Shown here in pieces: positions 27,501 through 35,805 of a stretch of 42,290 nucleotides of DNA. Position 1 is the stretch's first letter. Every line of letters begins with the position of its first letter. The notes under the pieces were generated by a model. It was not told where the DNA came from. It searched no databases and was given only the letters and a program-made list of their open reading frames with translations. The position numbers and the translations under genes were made by a program. This DNA comes from Candidatus Komeilibacteria bacterium CG_4_10_14_0_2_um_filter_37_10. Its GTDB lineage: Bacteria; Patescibacteriota; Patescibacteriia; UBA1558. The DNA lies in NCBI GenBank assembly GCA_002793075.1, contig PFPO01000046.1, positions 1 to 42,290 of the forward strand, written 5' to 3'.

Positions 27501-30500
27501 TTAAAAACAATGATTGCCACCGGTGAATTGGAAGTTTATTTTACTTATCAGCTGGAGAAAACGATTAAGGAATTGAAAGTTAAAATCGGTACTGTACCAC
27601 CAGAGCAACAAGTTGATTTGGAAAAACAAATTGTACGTGACGCGCAATTAATGGTAGAAAATCAGATGAATGTTTTATTGGGCGATGTCATGACGCAAGA
27701 AAAGATAACAGGTTCTACGGATGGTGAGAAAAGTATTTTTCGGGACAGTTATTTAGCAAAGTTGTGGCAAGATGGTGAAAAATATCAGTCACTGGGTATG
27801 GTTAAGAAATTTGCTGGTGGTTTTGCCAGTGGTGCCGTTGCTGGCATGGCTTATTCCAATATTTATGCCGGTAGTATTTATGGTGCCTTGATGAAATTTA
27901 GAAGTACCATGCGCTCGGAACTATCACAGATGACCAGGCAGGAAATAATTAAAACTGCTGGCGAATTATACCAGAAGATAAATGGTGCTATTGGGAATAT
28001 TGAAAATTATAATCAGGAAGAAGTTAAAAATATTATTACTGAAACCAAAGCCCGTATCAAGCTACCAGACATCAAAGAGCACGAACGTATCTTATTAGAA
28101 AATGGTATTGATAAATTGCGTACTAAATTTGCGCGCTCGCAAGCACTAGGGCAAATAACACAAGAAACAACACTGAGCTTAGAGGCCATGGCCAAGAGTA
28201 TGGTTGGTGGCAAAGAAGAGCAAGACAAAATAGCTCGGGATTTATTAAAGAGAAATAAAAAAGCCGGCAACATTGTTCAGTTGTGTCAGAAATTTGGTCA
28301 ACTCTCAGCGGAAACTAAATTCAAATTGCTCGGTAAGGCATTAGTTGAGGGTATGAAGGGTGGCGCAGCCTTTGCTTTGGGCGGTGGTTTGGTTAGCTAT
28401 TTTGGTGGTGCTGTGGGTATTATGCCAGAAACCGGATTTGATCAGGTGGTGAACAGAACTATCAACGGCGCGTTTCTAAATTTATCAATAGTTGGCGGTC
28501 AACACAGTGGAAATGTTGAAAAGTCAGAGCATCAGGTTGCCGGGGAACCAGGAAATCAGGAGAGCGGGGAAGCAGGAGATCAGGGTATTGGGAAACCAGA
28601 GCGTCAGGAGATCGGAAAATCAGAAGATCAGGTTACTGGTGAATCAGCACCAAAGCATCAAGAAATGACTTTGGCGATTGGAAAAGACGGTAATTATCAA
28701 CACGGCGATCAGGGTTTTAGGCATTTGATGGTAGAGGCAGCACCGAAAGAAATATATCAAGATGGCGTAGTAGATGCTAAAGACGCTGCATATTTAGAGT
28801 ATATGTTGGCGGTAACCAGAGAATTAGCGCAGGGACACCCAGTAGCTGGCTTTGACCCGCAGGCGGTACAAGAATTTGTGACTTTTGATGGTAAAGAAAT
28901 ACATATTAGTGATTATCAAAAATTTGAAACTTTTATTCAAGGTGATTTATTTCATCGTGCGGAGAATGTTATTACCGACCGCAGCGATGTTTTTGCTTAT
29001 GTTGATGACACCAGTCAAAAGGTTTGGCGGAGTGCTTTTGCAGAAAAAGGTGCGAATATTGTGGTCGAGGACTTTTCTCAGGATGCCAGAGTTATTGCTG
29101 CTGAACAACGAGTTGATCAGCAAAATGAAGTAGTCCGAGATTATCAGCAGCACTTTAATCAAATACCACACCAAGGCAACATTGAGGTTGTGTCAGGATC
29201 GGGTAGTACGGAAGTTAAATTAGTAAATGGTCAGGAAGCTTATAATTTTAAAATAGAACACGGTGTGGTGACGGCTTTTAATGGACAAGAGTTACCCAGC
29301 TCCGTTAGTCGCACCGAAGATTTGGTGCAAGCTGTTAATCATAATTTATTGATTACTCATCAAATACCTGAGAATAAGATCGTAAGCTATCAGCAAGTAG
29401 CAGAAAAACTGGGAGTTATTAACCCCGGTCACGCTTTTGTTGATCCGGGCGATGCTAAATTATTACAGTACATTGAGGGAACAACGGCTTTCAAATCAGA
29501 ACAAACAGCACCCTATCAGCAAGCGGAAATTAGAGATTTGGCTAAGGATATTATTGTCACGGACGGTGATAAAGTATTGCAATACGTGGATAATACTACC
29601 AATCATTTCTCGGATCCAAAAACAGTAGCCGCTTTTTCGTTGGCGGAGCTGCGAGAGTTTGGCTCGGAGCACTCGGCAGAATTAACAAGCGCTGTTCGTG
29701 ATGGTGTGGTTGATCAAAATTTAACCCACGCACAATTGTTATTAAATTTACATCAGCAAAGCAGTGGTCAGTTATTAACCAACTCCATTGTCGATAGCAA
29801 TCCAGAGTCATTGCAATTGATGTTACATAATCAGGAAATAAATTTAAATCAAGCAGACAAAATTCAGCAACTAGAAAATAAAGTTACCAGTAGTTTGGAG
29901 TTGTCGGCTGATCAAGTATCGCAACAAGCTCTCTATGATTTACAAAAAGCCCATATTACCGTTGAGGTGCCAGCTAGTAATGAGATAAAGATTAATTTAC
30001 CTAGCGATCTAAACGCCCATGATTTACTGCCGAATGGCGGTGTATTAATCATGGAAAAAGTTGGTGGTGAATTGCAACTGCATCTGGAAACCAGCAGTAA
30101 TAAGTGGCTAGACTCAGAAACAAGTACATTTGTGCCAAAAGATTTTTGGCAGCAAGCGGATGAACAAACAATGATTAATCACTTTCACAATTTGGTAGGT
30201 AAAGAGATTATTCAGAATAAAATGGCCAGTGAATTAGAATTAGCCCGACAAGAACAAGGTATTTTTAGTATTTTGACTATTGATCTCGACGCGCGCTATG
30301 ATCGGGGATTTAATAAATTAAGCGCCGGCGATGTTTTAATAAGTCAAGAAAATTTTGTTCAAGGCATGAATGAATTCGGCCGGGCCAATAGTTTGCCAGT
30401 CACGGGCCAAGAAGATAATTTAATAGATCAGTATCAAATTATTCATAAGTATTTAACAGGGGGAAAAACAGAGTTGATTAACGAGAATATGAATAATTAT

Positions 30501-31100
30501 TTAACGCATCATCAGCCACAGCTCAGTGAGGATGTTAGGCATTATTTGGGTCGGATGGTTGGTGAGGTGTCGTCAGGCGTATTGCCAGAGTTAAAAAGTA
30601 ATGAACCAGTTTCAGAATTACCAAACCTGAAAGATATTATACCCACCGGCGAGTTACCAGATTTGCACCAAACCAATGATGTGAAAATAGGGGAGTTGCC
30701 GTTACTCAAAGAAGATGGTAGCGGTCAAAAAGAGGAAAAAACTACCACCATTAATGATGCTGACAAAAAAGCGACTATTCACGAGAGTAAAGAGGTGCAA
30801 GGTAATACGATTATTGAACGCTCATCAGTTGAGGCACAAATGAATGGTGCGGTTATTAGTAAATATTATAACGAAGTGCGGCACGACGTGCTCAGCAAAG
30901 AAATTGACTCTTTGGATGATTGGCGAGATAAATTTTCGGAAATCAAAAAAGAATATACGGGCAATGGTGAACTAACGCCCATGGAAAATAAATCTTTGGA
31001 ATTATCTTTCAAGAGTATTGAAAAAGGAGGTTCATTTGTCGAAGATAAAATCAGAATGGATGTAACAGCGATGTTGTCGCGGTGGAATAAAAAAGAGTAA
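24561..31100 (+). CDS. Giant 2179-residue protein with hydrophobic segments and QEIG-type repeats
   Basis: Family not recognised. The order is: Gln/Glu/Lys-rich coiled-coil region (1-450); octapeptide repeats of the form EI(R/G)E(S/T)GNQ (about 460-505); a winged-helix-like stretch (about 520-610); a second repeat block (about 613-670); a Gly/Ala-rich hydrophobic segment (about 792-850); coiled coil; further hydrophobic Gly-rich segments (about 1085-1115 and 1263-1290); a third repeat block (about 1320-1360); and a long soluble C-terminus with repeated FVDPGDAKLLQYI / VTDGDKVLQYVDNTT-type segments. There is no N-terminal signal peptide, so most of it may be cytoplasmic or anchored by the internal segments. 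It probably forms a structural or surface-associated complex; function unknown. A bidirectional terminator follows. Confidence 0.75.
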   Translation: MLLGKEEVSPYSSSSVEVKKQTDAEKEQIKKIAADFLLATGNSKLSIEQKAWLEQEVAGEQKKYLEQLATIDQDIDLLSQQEAGGYGYSEYSSEEAKNIINSSVPQIVGAFQLKVEELASTVHNLQKQEVAYQERGALTHLERDPQYQSYYHYYSQELQKDPKKFLQSDKFNFTTQNWDGWSLPDDLLRQGVSNVLVSKQRELERGISNGQVTKATEKLAILQAVNGWLDSLKQLAERQEILNAPERNNESLKTIDQDWLRLEQKYQETKEYVHDKVLDPEYLREFDDALVEEYQMVIRKKEEKVKKINKSWQQEAKEILNSTQLQERQQKLVTDVQLLFADFAEFLEIQSKAVDSATKNIEQGKLAQAFSEQVQSSKTVDSMISCLEFINDEALKNKEKIIQKIKFLFAPERMIAEELAQVGEEKLLRGIPNDFGIREQVLDLLKKKIGSGEIKEGEELVIGEAGNQEIRESGHQDIGKSEDQEIRETGNQESSTLVNQEIEAAGDTADKTQNMEQVIDREDKNYQVLSLVIEQAKILIAENQKKYSSSDYFNKKDLLAKLEAMSMSRKQAEWALNQLKRQSILDVQEVVGNKPEQKFYRWRLTGQELVKPVRESGSQEIGETGNQEIGKLEDQNVGESGKRENSTPENQEIGVSGKQETRESGNQSSEVPDKNNSALEVVKPEQQNTAEIPPVAAVEYQKFLDYPEVQAFLEKLQWSDLSDPVKLRKELETVFSNVKLYAETTNAEKFSAGFIDKYLENIYSRTTLYLQQKVAEQKNQSSSLSKFFSREGKKFGLGVTGGAVYASCRLAIAGAVSVFTTVTTPISLVIGGLAGGVNAVINDATKKIWHKDQAQQISTLLKKVKNKNQEWPELKQQITDTLGELYLHDCRWTEDLSKVYEIDEDYQRYLNERLKNGEVNLKPEQYGVRISEKGDEQLYGLAAINIAKLAQSSWRINLGYQQDKDSQVRKQKDAQERQDLLKTMIATGELEVYFTYQLEKTIKELKVKIGTVPPEQQVDLEKQIVRDAQLMVENQMNVLLGDVMTQEKITGSTDGEKSIFRDSYLAKLWQDGEKYQSLGMVKKFAGGFASGAVAGMAYSNIYAGSIYGALMKFRSTMRSELSQMTRQEIIKTAGELYQKINGAIGNIENYNQEEVKNIITETKARIKLPDIKEHERILLENGIDKLRTKFARSQALGQITQETTLSLEAMAKSMVGGKEEQDKIARDLLKRNKKAGNIVQLCQKFGQLSAETKFKLLGKALVEGMKGGAAFALGGGLVSYFGGAVGIMPETGFDQVVNRTINGAFLNLSIVGGQHSGNVEKSEHQVAGEPGNQESGEAGDQGIGKPERQEIGKSEDQVTGESAPKHQEMTLAIGKDGNYQHGDQGFRHLMVEAAPKEIYQDGVVDAKDAAYLEYMLAVTRELAQGHPVAGFDPQAVQEFVTFDGKEIHISDYQKFETFIQGDLFHRAENVITDRSDVFAYVDDTSQKVWRSAFAEKGANIVVEDFSQDARVIAAEQRVDQQNEVVRDYQQHFNQIPHQGNIEVVSGSGSTEVKLVNGQEAYNFKIEHGVVTAFNGQELPSSVSRTEDLVQAVNHNLLITHQIPENKIVSYQQVAEKLGVINPGHAFVDPGDAKLLQYIEGTTAFKSEQTAPYQQAEIRDLAKDIIVTDGDKVLQYVDNTTNHFSDPKTVAAFSLAELREFGSEHSAELTSAVRDGVVDQNLTHAQLLLNLHQQSSGQLLTNSIVDSNPESLQLMLHNQEINLNQADKIQQLENKVTSSLELSADQVSQQALYDLQKAHITVEVPASNEIKINLPSDLNAHDLLPNGGVLIMEKVGGELQLHLETSSNKWLDSETSTFVPKDFWQQADEQTMINHFHNLVGKEIIQNKMASELELARQEQGIFSILTIDLDARYDRGFNKLSAGDVLISQENFVQGMNEFGRANSLPVTGQEDNLIDQYQIIHKYLTGGKTELINENMNNYLTHHQPQLSEDVRHYLGRMVGEVSSGVLPELKSNEPVSELPNLKDIIPTGELPDLHQTNDVKIGELPLLKEDGSGQKEEKTTTINDADKKATIHESKEVQGNTIIERSSVEAQMNGAVISKYYNEVRHDVLSKEIDSLDDWRDKFSEIKKEYTGNGELTPMENKSLELSFKSIEKGGSFVEDKIRMDVTAMLSRWNKKE
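25940..26090 (+). repeat. 24-bp coding minisatellite, block 1 (blocks 2 and 3 at 26400-26570 and 28520-28640)
   Basis: In-frame 24-bp units such as GAAATCAGGGAATCAGG plus seven more bases encode EIRESGHQ-type octapeptides. The same GGGAATC/GATCAGG wording appears between genes at 225-262, 560-610 and 33333-33362. Confidence 0.6.
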
Positions 31101-31111
31101 TATTAGATAAA

Positions 31112-31141
31112 TAAACCCCATACCGTACGGTATGGGGTTTA
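31112..31141. terminator. Bidirectional terminator between convergent genes
   Basis: A perfect palindrome: TAAACCCCATACC and GGTATGGGGTTTA around GTAC. It lies between the giant gene (+) and rplT (-) and can serve both. Confidence 0.75.
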
Positions 31142-31152
31142 TGCTAATAGAT

Positions 31153-31497
31153 TTATTTGACTAAATCAACGATTGCTTTGAAAACCGCCGGATACTTAAT
31201 AGCTAGTTCACTTAAGACCTTGCGATCTAAGATAATATTATGTTTCTTCAGGGCGTCAATGAAGCGACTATAAGTTAAACCATACTCACGAACTGCAGCA
31301 TTCAAACGAACGTTCCAGAGAGCACGACTGACAGCTTTTTTCTGGCGACGAGCTCGAAGAGCATGGGCACCAGCTTTTTTAACGGCAGTTTTGGCTAAAC
31401 GAATGGTGCCTTTACGACTCCAACGATATCCTTTGACTGCTTTTCTTAGTTTTTTTCTTTTTTTAACATGAGTGACACCTCTTTTAACTCTAGGCAT
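31153..31497 (-). CDS. rplT: 50S ribosomal protein L20
   Basis: The 114-residue basic protein begins [26 protein letters not shown] and has the L20 core [28 protein letters not shown]20 binds 23S rRNA early in 50S assembly and in many bacteria represses its own infC-rpmI-rplT operon. It is last in that operon, 32 bases after rpmI. Length matches the family. Confidence 0.97.
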   Translation of the reverse strand: MPRVKRGVTHVKKRKKLRKAVKGYRWSRKGTIRLAKTAVKKAGAHALRARRQKKAVSRALWNVRLNAAVREYGLTYSRFIDALKKHNIILDRKVLSELAIKYPAVFKAIVDLVK

Positions 31498-31529
31498 ATA
31501 GGATGTTAATTATTGATTATTAATAAAAT

Positions 31530-31727
31530 TTAGTAATTATGCGGCATGCCGGCAATAACTGCTCGACGATGAACTCCTGCTAAGTTAATATCCCGTCGCT
31601 TATTTCTCTTTTTTTTGCCTGTTTGACGGGCATTGAAGTGGTCTTGCGCACCAGCTCGTACCTTTATTTTTTTATTCTTGGTTACTTTAATCCTTTTAAC
31701 TAAAGCTTTTCTTGTTTTTAACTTCAT
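31530..31727 (-). CDS. rpmI: 50S ribosomal protein L35
   Basis: The 65-residue protein MKLKTRKALVKRIKVTKNKKI...RAGAQDHF...KKKRNKRRDINLAGVHRRAV is a standard L35. It lies between infC (59 bases upstream) and rplT, the conserved order of this ribosomal operon. Confidence 0.96.
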   Translation of the reverse strand: MKLKTRKALVKRIKVTKNKKIKVRAGAQDHFNARQTGKKKRNKRRDINLAGVHRRAVIAGMPHNY

Positions 31728-31786
31728 ATAGTTTAATTTATATTAGCGATAAATAAGATATTTTCTATAAAATTGGCGGGGAAAGG

Positions 31787-32299
31787 CTATTTTTTACTGA
31801 ATTGAGTGGAAATAGTCGGTCCTTTGCGTAATGTTGGCTGATCGATTTTAACAGCGATGGGCATAGTAGCGACAAAGTCTTCAACAATTTTTTTGGCTAG
31901 ATCACCATGTTCTTTTTCACGGCCCCGTAAGAAAAGCTCGACTCGGACAATATCACCGCGTTCAATAAACTTAGTGGCTTGTTTTTGTCTGGTTAAAATG
32001 TCGCCTTTGCCTATTTTGAAGGTTAGACGAATGTTTTTGAGCTCTACTTTTTTGGATTTTTGCCTGGCTGTTTGTTGTTGTCTGTTAATGGAGTATAAAT
32101 ACTGACCATAATCAAGTATTTTGCAAACAGGTGGCTGGGAAGTGGGATTAACCTCCACCAAATCCAGTCCCGCAGCAATAGCCATTTGTTGAGCCTCACT
32201 CAAAGCAAGGGATTTGTGAATTTGGTTTAGTTGATCGATCAAAAAGATCGGATCGCTTTTGATAGCACGATTAATCCGTAGATTTTTTGACGTGTTAAT
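31787..32299 (-). CDS. infC: Translation initiation factor IF-3, probable ATT start
   Basis: IF-3 keeps ribosomal subunits apart and checks the initiator tRNA. The frame contains GLDLVEVNPTSQPPVCKILDYGQY and the C-domain KNIRLTFKIGKGDILTRQKQA. No ATG exists near the N-terminus. The first conventional start is TTG 32242, but the frame upstream of it encodes KNLRINRAIKSDPIFLI, matching the conserved IF-3 N-terminus (RINRAI...). The best start is therefore ATT at 32299-32297, giving 170 residues. AUU starts are known for infC, where IF-3 itself discriminates against them for autoregulation. No Shine-Dalgarno sequence is evident. It follows the tmRNA gene by 83 bases with no terminator between. 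Confidence 0.85.
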   Translation of the reverse strand: MNTSKNLRINRAIKSDPIFLIDQLNQIHKSLALSEAQQMAIAAGLDLVEVNPTSQPPVCKILDYGQYLYSINRQQQTARQKSKKVELKNIRLTFKIGKGDILTRQKQATKFIERGDIVRVELFLRGREKEHGDLAKKIVEDFVATMPIAVKIDQPTLRKGPTISTQFSKK

Positions 32300-32382
32300 G
32301 TTTTTTGTAATTAATAATTAAATATCAAACTTTAATTTTATTGATCTAGGCGCCAGAAGATAAAATTGGCCATTGTTTTTTT

Positions 32383-32780
32383 TGGTGGAGATGGTGGGTA
32401 GTGCGCCCACGTGCGATTAATAGAGAATTTCTAGCGCTACAATCATAGTTTGTTAGTTTGTTTCTCGCAAAGGAAATTAACAAACAACTTATACCTTTGT
32501 AAGATCCTCAATTGTCTTAGTTCAGCCTCCTTGAGGAAAGAAGGATGAAAGCAACTCATCTTCATGACGCTTCCTAACCCCAACAATGAGCGATCAGGGG
32601 AAACGGTCGCGGCCAGTATTAGGCAGCAACGAAAGCCGGTTGCATCAAGTTAAAAGCTGATTTAACCTTAGCCAAGATATTGTTGGCATTTATATTTGTT
32701 GGCTATTTATTTAGGTGTGTTAGACCAAACACCGATTGCTCCGGAAATTCGATATTTAACCGGCGAATTAAAACATCCCC
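32383..32780 (-). ncRNA. ssrA: Transfer-messenger RNA (tmRNA)
   Basis: The minus strand begins GGGGATG (32780) and ends CATCTCC-A-CCA (32383), forming a 7-bp acceptor stem with one G-U. GAATTTC near the 5' end (32750-32744) pairs with GAAATTC near the 3' end (32431-32425) as the P2 helix. The tag frame opens with ANNILAKVK and ends AFVAA before TAA, about 22 residues. Length 398 bases. The T arm is GTGGG-CGCACTA-CCCAC: the loop lacks the usual TTCRANT. It lies directly after smpB on the same strand, the protein it works with to rescue stalled ribosomes. Confidence 0.93.
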
Positions 32781-32828
32781 GTATTAATATCTGTTACTAA
32801 ATAATAATTTAAAGTACAAAATTTGTGA

Positions 32829-33293
32829 TTAACGGGCAATAGATCGTTGAATATTGCGATCCAGCTCGCGTTTTTTGATCTTATCTCGCTTATCAAACTT
32901 GGTTAAACCTTGTGCTAAGCCGATTTCAATTTTGATCAATCTTTGCTTAGTATATACAGAAAGAGGTATTATTGTCAACCCGGGACTTGATAATTTTCCC
33001 GCCAAAGTAGATAGTTCTTTACGTTTTAGTAACAAGGATCTGGTTCTTTCTGGATTGTAGTTTCTTTGGGCGTAACCACTTTTTTGATAAGCGTTTATTT
33101 TACAACTCTTTAATACTAACTGTGGTTTATTATTATGATATTCTAAACTAATAAAACTACCAGTAAGATTAATCTGACCATTTTTTACGGATTTAACCTC
33201 TGGGCCTGTTAGTTTAATACCAGCTTCCCAGTGATCAATAATCTTGTAGTTAAACAATCCTTTTTTGTTAGTGGCGATTTGATAGTCGTGCAT
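32829..33293 (-). CDS. smpB: SsrA-binding protein SmpB
   Basis: The 154-residue protein has the SmpB OB-fold with ATNKKGLFNYKIIDHWEAGIKLTGPEVKSVKNGQINLTGSFISL and the C-terminal LAQGLTKFDKRDKIKKRELDRNIQRSIAR tail, which enters the mRNA channel. It delivers tmRNA to stalled ribosomes. Length matches the family. The gene sits 48 bases upstream of ssrA. A perfect TATAAT lies six bases before ATG 33293, suggesting a leaderless mRNA. Confidence 0.97.
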   Translation of the reverse strand: MHDYQIATNKKGLFNYKIIDHWEAGIKLTGPEVKSVKNGQINLTGSFISLEYHNNKPQLVLKSCKINAYQKSGYAQRNYNPERTRSLLLKRKELSTLAGKLSSPGLTIIPLSVYTKQRLIKIEIGLAQGLTKFDKRDKIKKRELDRNIQRSIAR

Positions 33294-33299
33294 ACGGTA

Positions 33300-33305
33300 A
33301 TTATA
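33300..33305 (-). promoter_or_regulatory. -10 box of smpB, leaderless arrangement
   Basis: TATAAT on the minus strand, then six bases (TACCGT), then ATG 33293. The -35 region is weak. Confidence 0.5.
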
Positions 33306-33332
33306 TAATTAAATGAGTGATAAGAGAAATAA

Positions 33333-33870
33333 GACCGGGTGATCAGGGAATCGGGTTAAGGATATGGTGACAGGAGGGGTTTGCCCGCCAAAGGCGGGTC
33401 TGCCTTCTCACCACGCTAGCGCTTTGGCGCAGCGGGTGGCGGATCGTTGTTCGCTCGCAATGACAGACGGGGTTTGAGTTAGTGCTGGGCTCTGGATACT
33501 GGATCAAGTCCGGTGTGACAGTGGGGTGAGTATTGTAATGGACATTTGAGCTAGCGCTGACAAACAAAGCATTGTCTTTCTGTCCGCCTTCTCACCACGC
33601 TAGCGCTTTGGCGCAGCGGGTGGCTGAAGCTAACGCTTGGGCTCTGGATTGCTTCACCCGCCTTTAGCGGGATTCGCAATGACAGACGACGGTGGATGTA
33701 GGAAACGACATTACTAAAGAAAGAACGTTAACCGCTCAGACAAGCTGAGAGACTTCTCTCCAGCCTTTCGCTTGTCCAGCCTTTCGCGAAAGGCTGGACG
33801 GAGGGCTGGATCGAAGTGACAAAAGGGTAGTGGACAGGCAATGACAGGCGTTGATTGAGGGGGAAACAGG
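33333..33870. repeat. Composite palindromic intergenic repeat, copy E
   Basis: The divergent gap between smpB and argS holds no credible gene. It opens with GTGATCAGGGAATCGGGTTA (minisatellite-like). Two CCACGCTAGCGCTTTGGCGC modules follow (about 33411-33445 and 33595-33630), then a GTCATTGCGAA-type module (33647-33689) and the core 33690-33833 with GATGTAGGAAACG, CTCAGACAAGCTGAG, AGCCTTTCGCGAAAGGCT and GAAGTGACAAAAGGG. Confidence 0.7.
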
Positions 33871-33916
33871 GAAATGGATAAGAAATGAATAAGTTTAAGC
33901 AATATAGTGAAACTAA

Positions 33917-33945
33917 TTGACCAGAAGGAGCAATTATTATATTCT
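33917..33945 (+). promoter_or_regulatory. Promoter of argS
   Basis: TTGACC (33917-33922), a 17-base spacer and TATTCT (33940-33945), ending 34 bases before ATG 33980. Confidence 0.55.
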
Positions 33946-33979
33946 AAAGCTAACATTTAGCCAAAATTAATCAACATTT

Positions 33980-35590
33980 ATGACTACCAAAGAAAAAATT
34001 CAAATAATTATCCAGCGGGCAGTGCAGAAAATATCATGGCCCCCAGATGTGTCATTAGAAATTAATTATCCCAGCAGTATTAACTTTGGTCATTACAGTT
34101 GTAATATTGCTATGATTTTGGCGCGTTCCTTAAAGAAGTCACCGCAAGAATTAGCTCAGGAGCTAAAGACCGAGTTATTAAAAGACCAGGAAGTGCTAAC
34201 GACGTTTAGTAAAGTAGAGGTTGCGGGACCCGGGTTTCTTAACTTTCACTTAAGTACTAGGTATTTAGAGCAGGAATTGTTAGCTATTAATAAGCAAAAA
34301 GCTAAATATGGCCAAAGTAAGTTAGCAAAAAAAGAAAAGGTAATGATTGAATTTATTTCTGCTAATCCTACAGGTCCTTTGACGCTAGCCAATGGCCGCG
34401 GTGGTTTTTGCGGTGATGTACTGGCCAATGTGCTGCAACGATGTGGCTACACTGTTAGTCGAGAGTATTATATTAACGACGCCGGCAACCAGATTGTTAC
34501 TCTCGGTAAGTCAGTATTGGCTGCGGCCAAGAAAATTCCTGATGATGAAAGCTATTATCACGGTGAGTATATTAAGGATTGGTTGCAGCAGCGGCAGTTA
34601 AAACTAGATAACTATCTCAATAAACCGGAGGAGTTAGGACAAAAGGTGGCTGAAGATATATTTACTCAATCAATCAAACCAGTAATTAGTTCCGGCATGA
34701 AGATTGCTTTTGATCGTTATTACTCAGAGTATCAAGAATTACATCAAAAAGATCAGATTAAAAAAGTATTAACTTTGTTAAAAAAGAGTGGTCATGTTTA
34801 TCAGTCGGAGCAGGCTTGGTGGTTTGCCAGTACCAAGTTTGGTGATGATAAGGATCGAGTACTATTAACCGCTGATGAGCGGCCAACATATTTTTTGGTT
34901 GATATCGCTTATCATCTGGATAAAGCGCAGCGGGGATTTAATAACATGATTGATATCTGGGGCGCTGATCACGCTGGCTATGTGGCTCGTCTGAAGTCAG
35001 CCGTGAAAGTTATCCAACCGCAAGTTCAGCTGGAAGTAATTATTATGCAATTAGTGCGACTAATATCCGGCGGTAAAGAGTTTAAGATGTCCAAACGGCA
35101 GGGTACTTACGTAACGATGGATTATTTGTTAAAGATTTTACCACTGGATGTTGTGCGTTGGTTTTTTGTTATGTATACGGCCAATACTCATTTTGATTTT
35201 AATCTTGATTTAGCCAAAGACAAGTCGGAGAAGAACCCAGTTTATTATGTCCAATATGCCCATGCTCGCATTAGCAGTATTATCCATAAAACCGCGAAGC
35301 TGAAAATTAATAAAACCAGTTTGTCCGATGCGGAAGCTGAGGGCCTTTATTTACTACTGCGCTGGCCAGAATTACTTAAAGAGATAGGGGTAACTTGGCA
35401 GTTGAATTTGATAACCTCTTACCTCTTAGAGCTGACAAAAAGTTTTCATCAATACTACCAAGCTTATCGGGTTATGGAAAACGATGAGGTGGCCAGTCAC
35501 AGACTGAATATCGTTAAAGGCTATCAAATAGTACTCGCTGACCTGCTAGCAACTTTGGGTATATCGGCGCCAGACAAAATGGAAAAATAA
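33980..35590 (+). CDS. argS: Arginyl-tRNA synthetase
   Basis: The 536-residue class I synthetase has an N-terminal Add-1 domain (SSINFGHYSCNIAMILAR), a Rossmann catalytic core, KMSKR (369-373, in FKMSKRQGTYVTMDYLL) and a C-terminal DALR anticodon domain (YVQYAHARISSI). The HIGH motif, usually PTGPLHVGHGRG, reads PTGPLTLANGRG: both catalytic His are replaced (TLAN, 135-138). All other core blocks, including REYYINDAGNQI and WGADHAGYVARL, are intact, so the enzyme is probably active and the substitution lineage-specific. It charges tRNA-Arg with arginine. Confidence 0.94.
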   Translation: MTTKEKIQIIIQRAVQKISWPPDVSLEINYPSSINFGHYSCNIAMILARSLKKSPQELAQELKTELLKDQEVLTTFSKVEVAGPGFLNFHLSTRYLEQELLAINKQKAKYGQSKLAKKEKVMIEFISANPTGPLTLANGRGGFCGDVLANVLQRCGYTVSREYYINDAGNQIVTLGKSVLAAAKKIPDDESYYHGEYIKDWLQQRQLKLDNYLNKPEELGQKVAEDIFTQSIKPVISSGMKIAFDRYYSEYQELHQKDQIKKVLTLLKKSGHVYQSEQAWWFASTKFGDDKDRVLLTADERPTYFLVDIAYHLDKAQRGFNNMIDIWGADHAGYVARLKSAVKVIQPQVQLEVIIMQLVRLISGGKEFKMSKRQGTYVTMDYLLKILPLDVVRWFFVMYTANTHFDFNLDLAKDKSEKNPVYYVQYAHARISSIIHKTAKLKINKTSLSDAEAEGLYLLLRWPELLKEIGVTWQLNLITSYLLELTKSFHQYYQAYRVMENDEVASHRLNIVKGYQIVLADLLATLGISAPDKMEK

Positions 35591-35668
35591 TCATCGGTGT
35601 GGATAACTGTATCATGATTCATTGTAGCCGATAGTTGAAAATGTTAATAAAGTTTGTTCTAATATAAT

Positions 35669-35727
35669 TATCGGATAGAGTAAATAGATCCGATATTAAG
35701 AAAATAGCGGGATTCTGCTATTTTTTT
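35669..35727 (+). terminator. Inverted repeat and intrinsic terminator after argS
   Basis: TATCGGAT (35669-35676) and ATCCGATA (35688-35695) form an inverted repeat. Next to it AAAATAGC (35701-35708) pairs with GCTATTTT (35717-35724), continuing into T-rich sequence, a typical terminator. Confidence 0.65.
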
Positions 35728-35751
35728 ATTTTATCCAATAATAATTAATCG

Positions 35752-35799
35752 ATATCGGTTCTTACCGATATTGCTACGGTGGCTGTTTTTTGCTATAAT
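35752..35799 (+). promoter_or_regulatory. Promoter of the giant surface gene with overlapping palindrome
   Basis: TTGCTA (35771-35776), a 17-base spacer and perfect TATAAT (35794-35799). The palindrome ATATCGGT-TCTT-ACCGATAT (35752-35771) reaches into the -35 box and shares TATCGG/CCGATA with the repeat at 35669-35695 and with the leader stem, so it may be an operator. Confidence 0.6.
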
Positions 35800-35805
35800 A
35801 TGATT

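Noticed and set aside
28760-28810. Dockerin-type calcium loop (QDGVVDAKDAAYLEYM) in the giant protein
   Set aside because: Only one half-motif is seen and the first ligand positions do not fit; no cohesin or second repeat was found.
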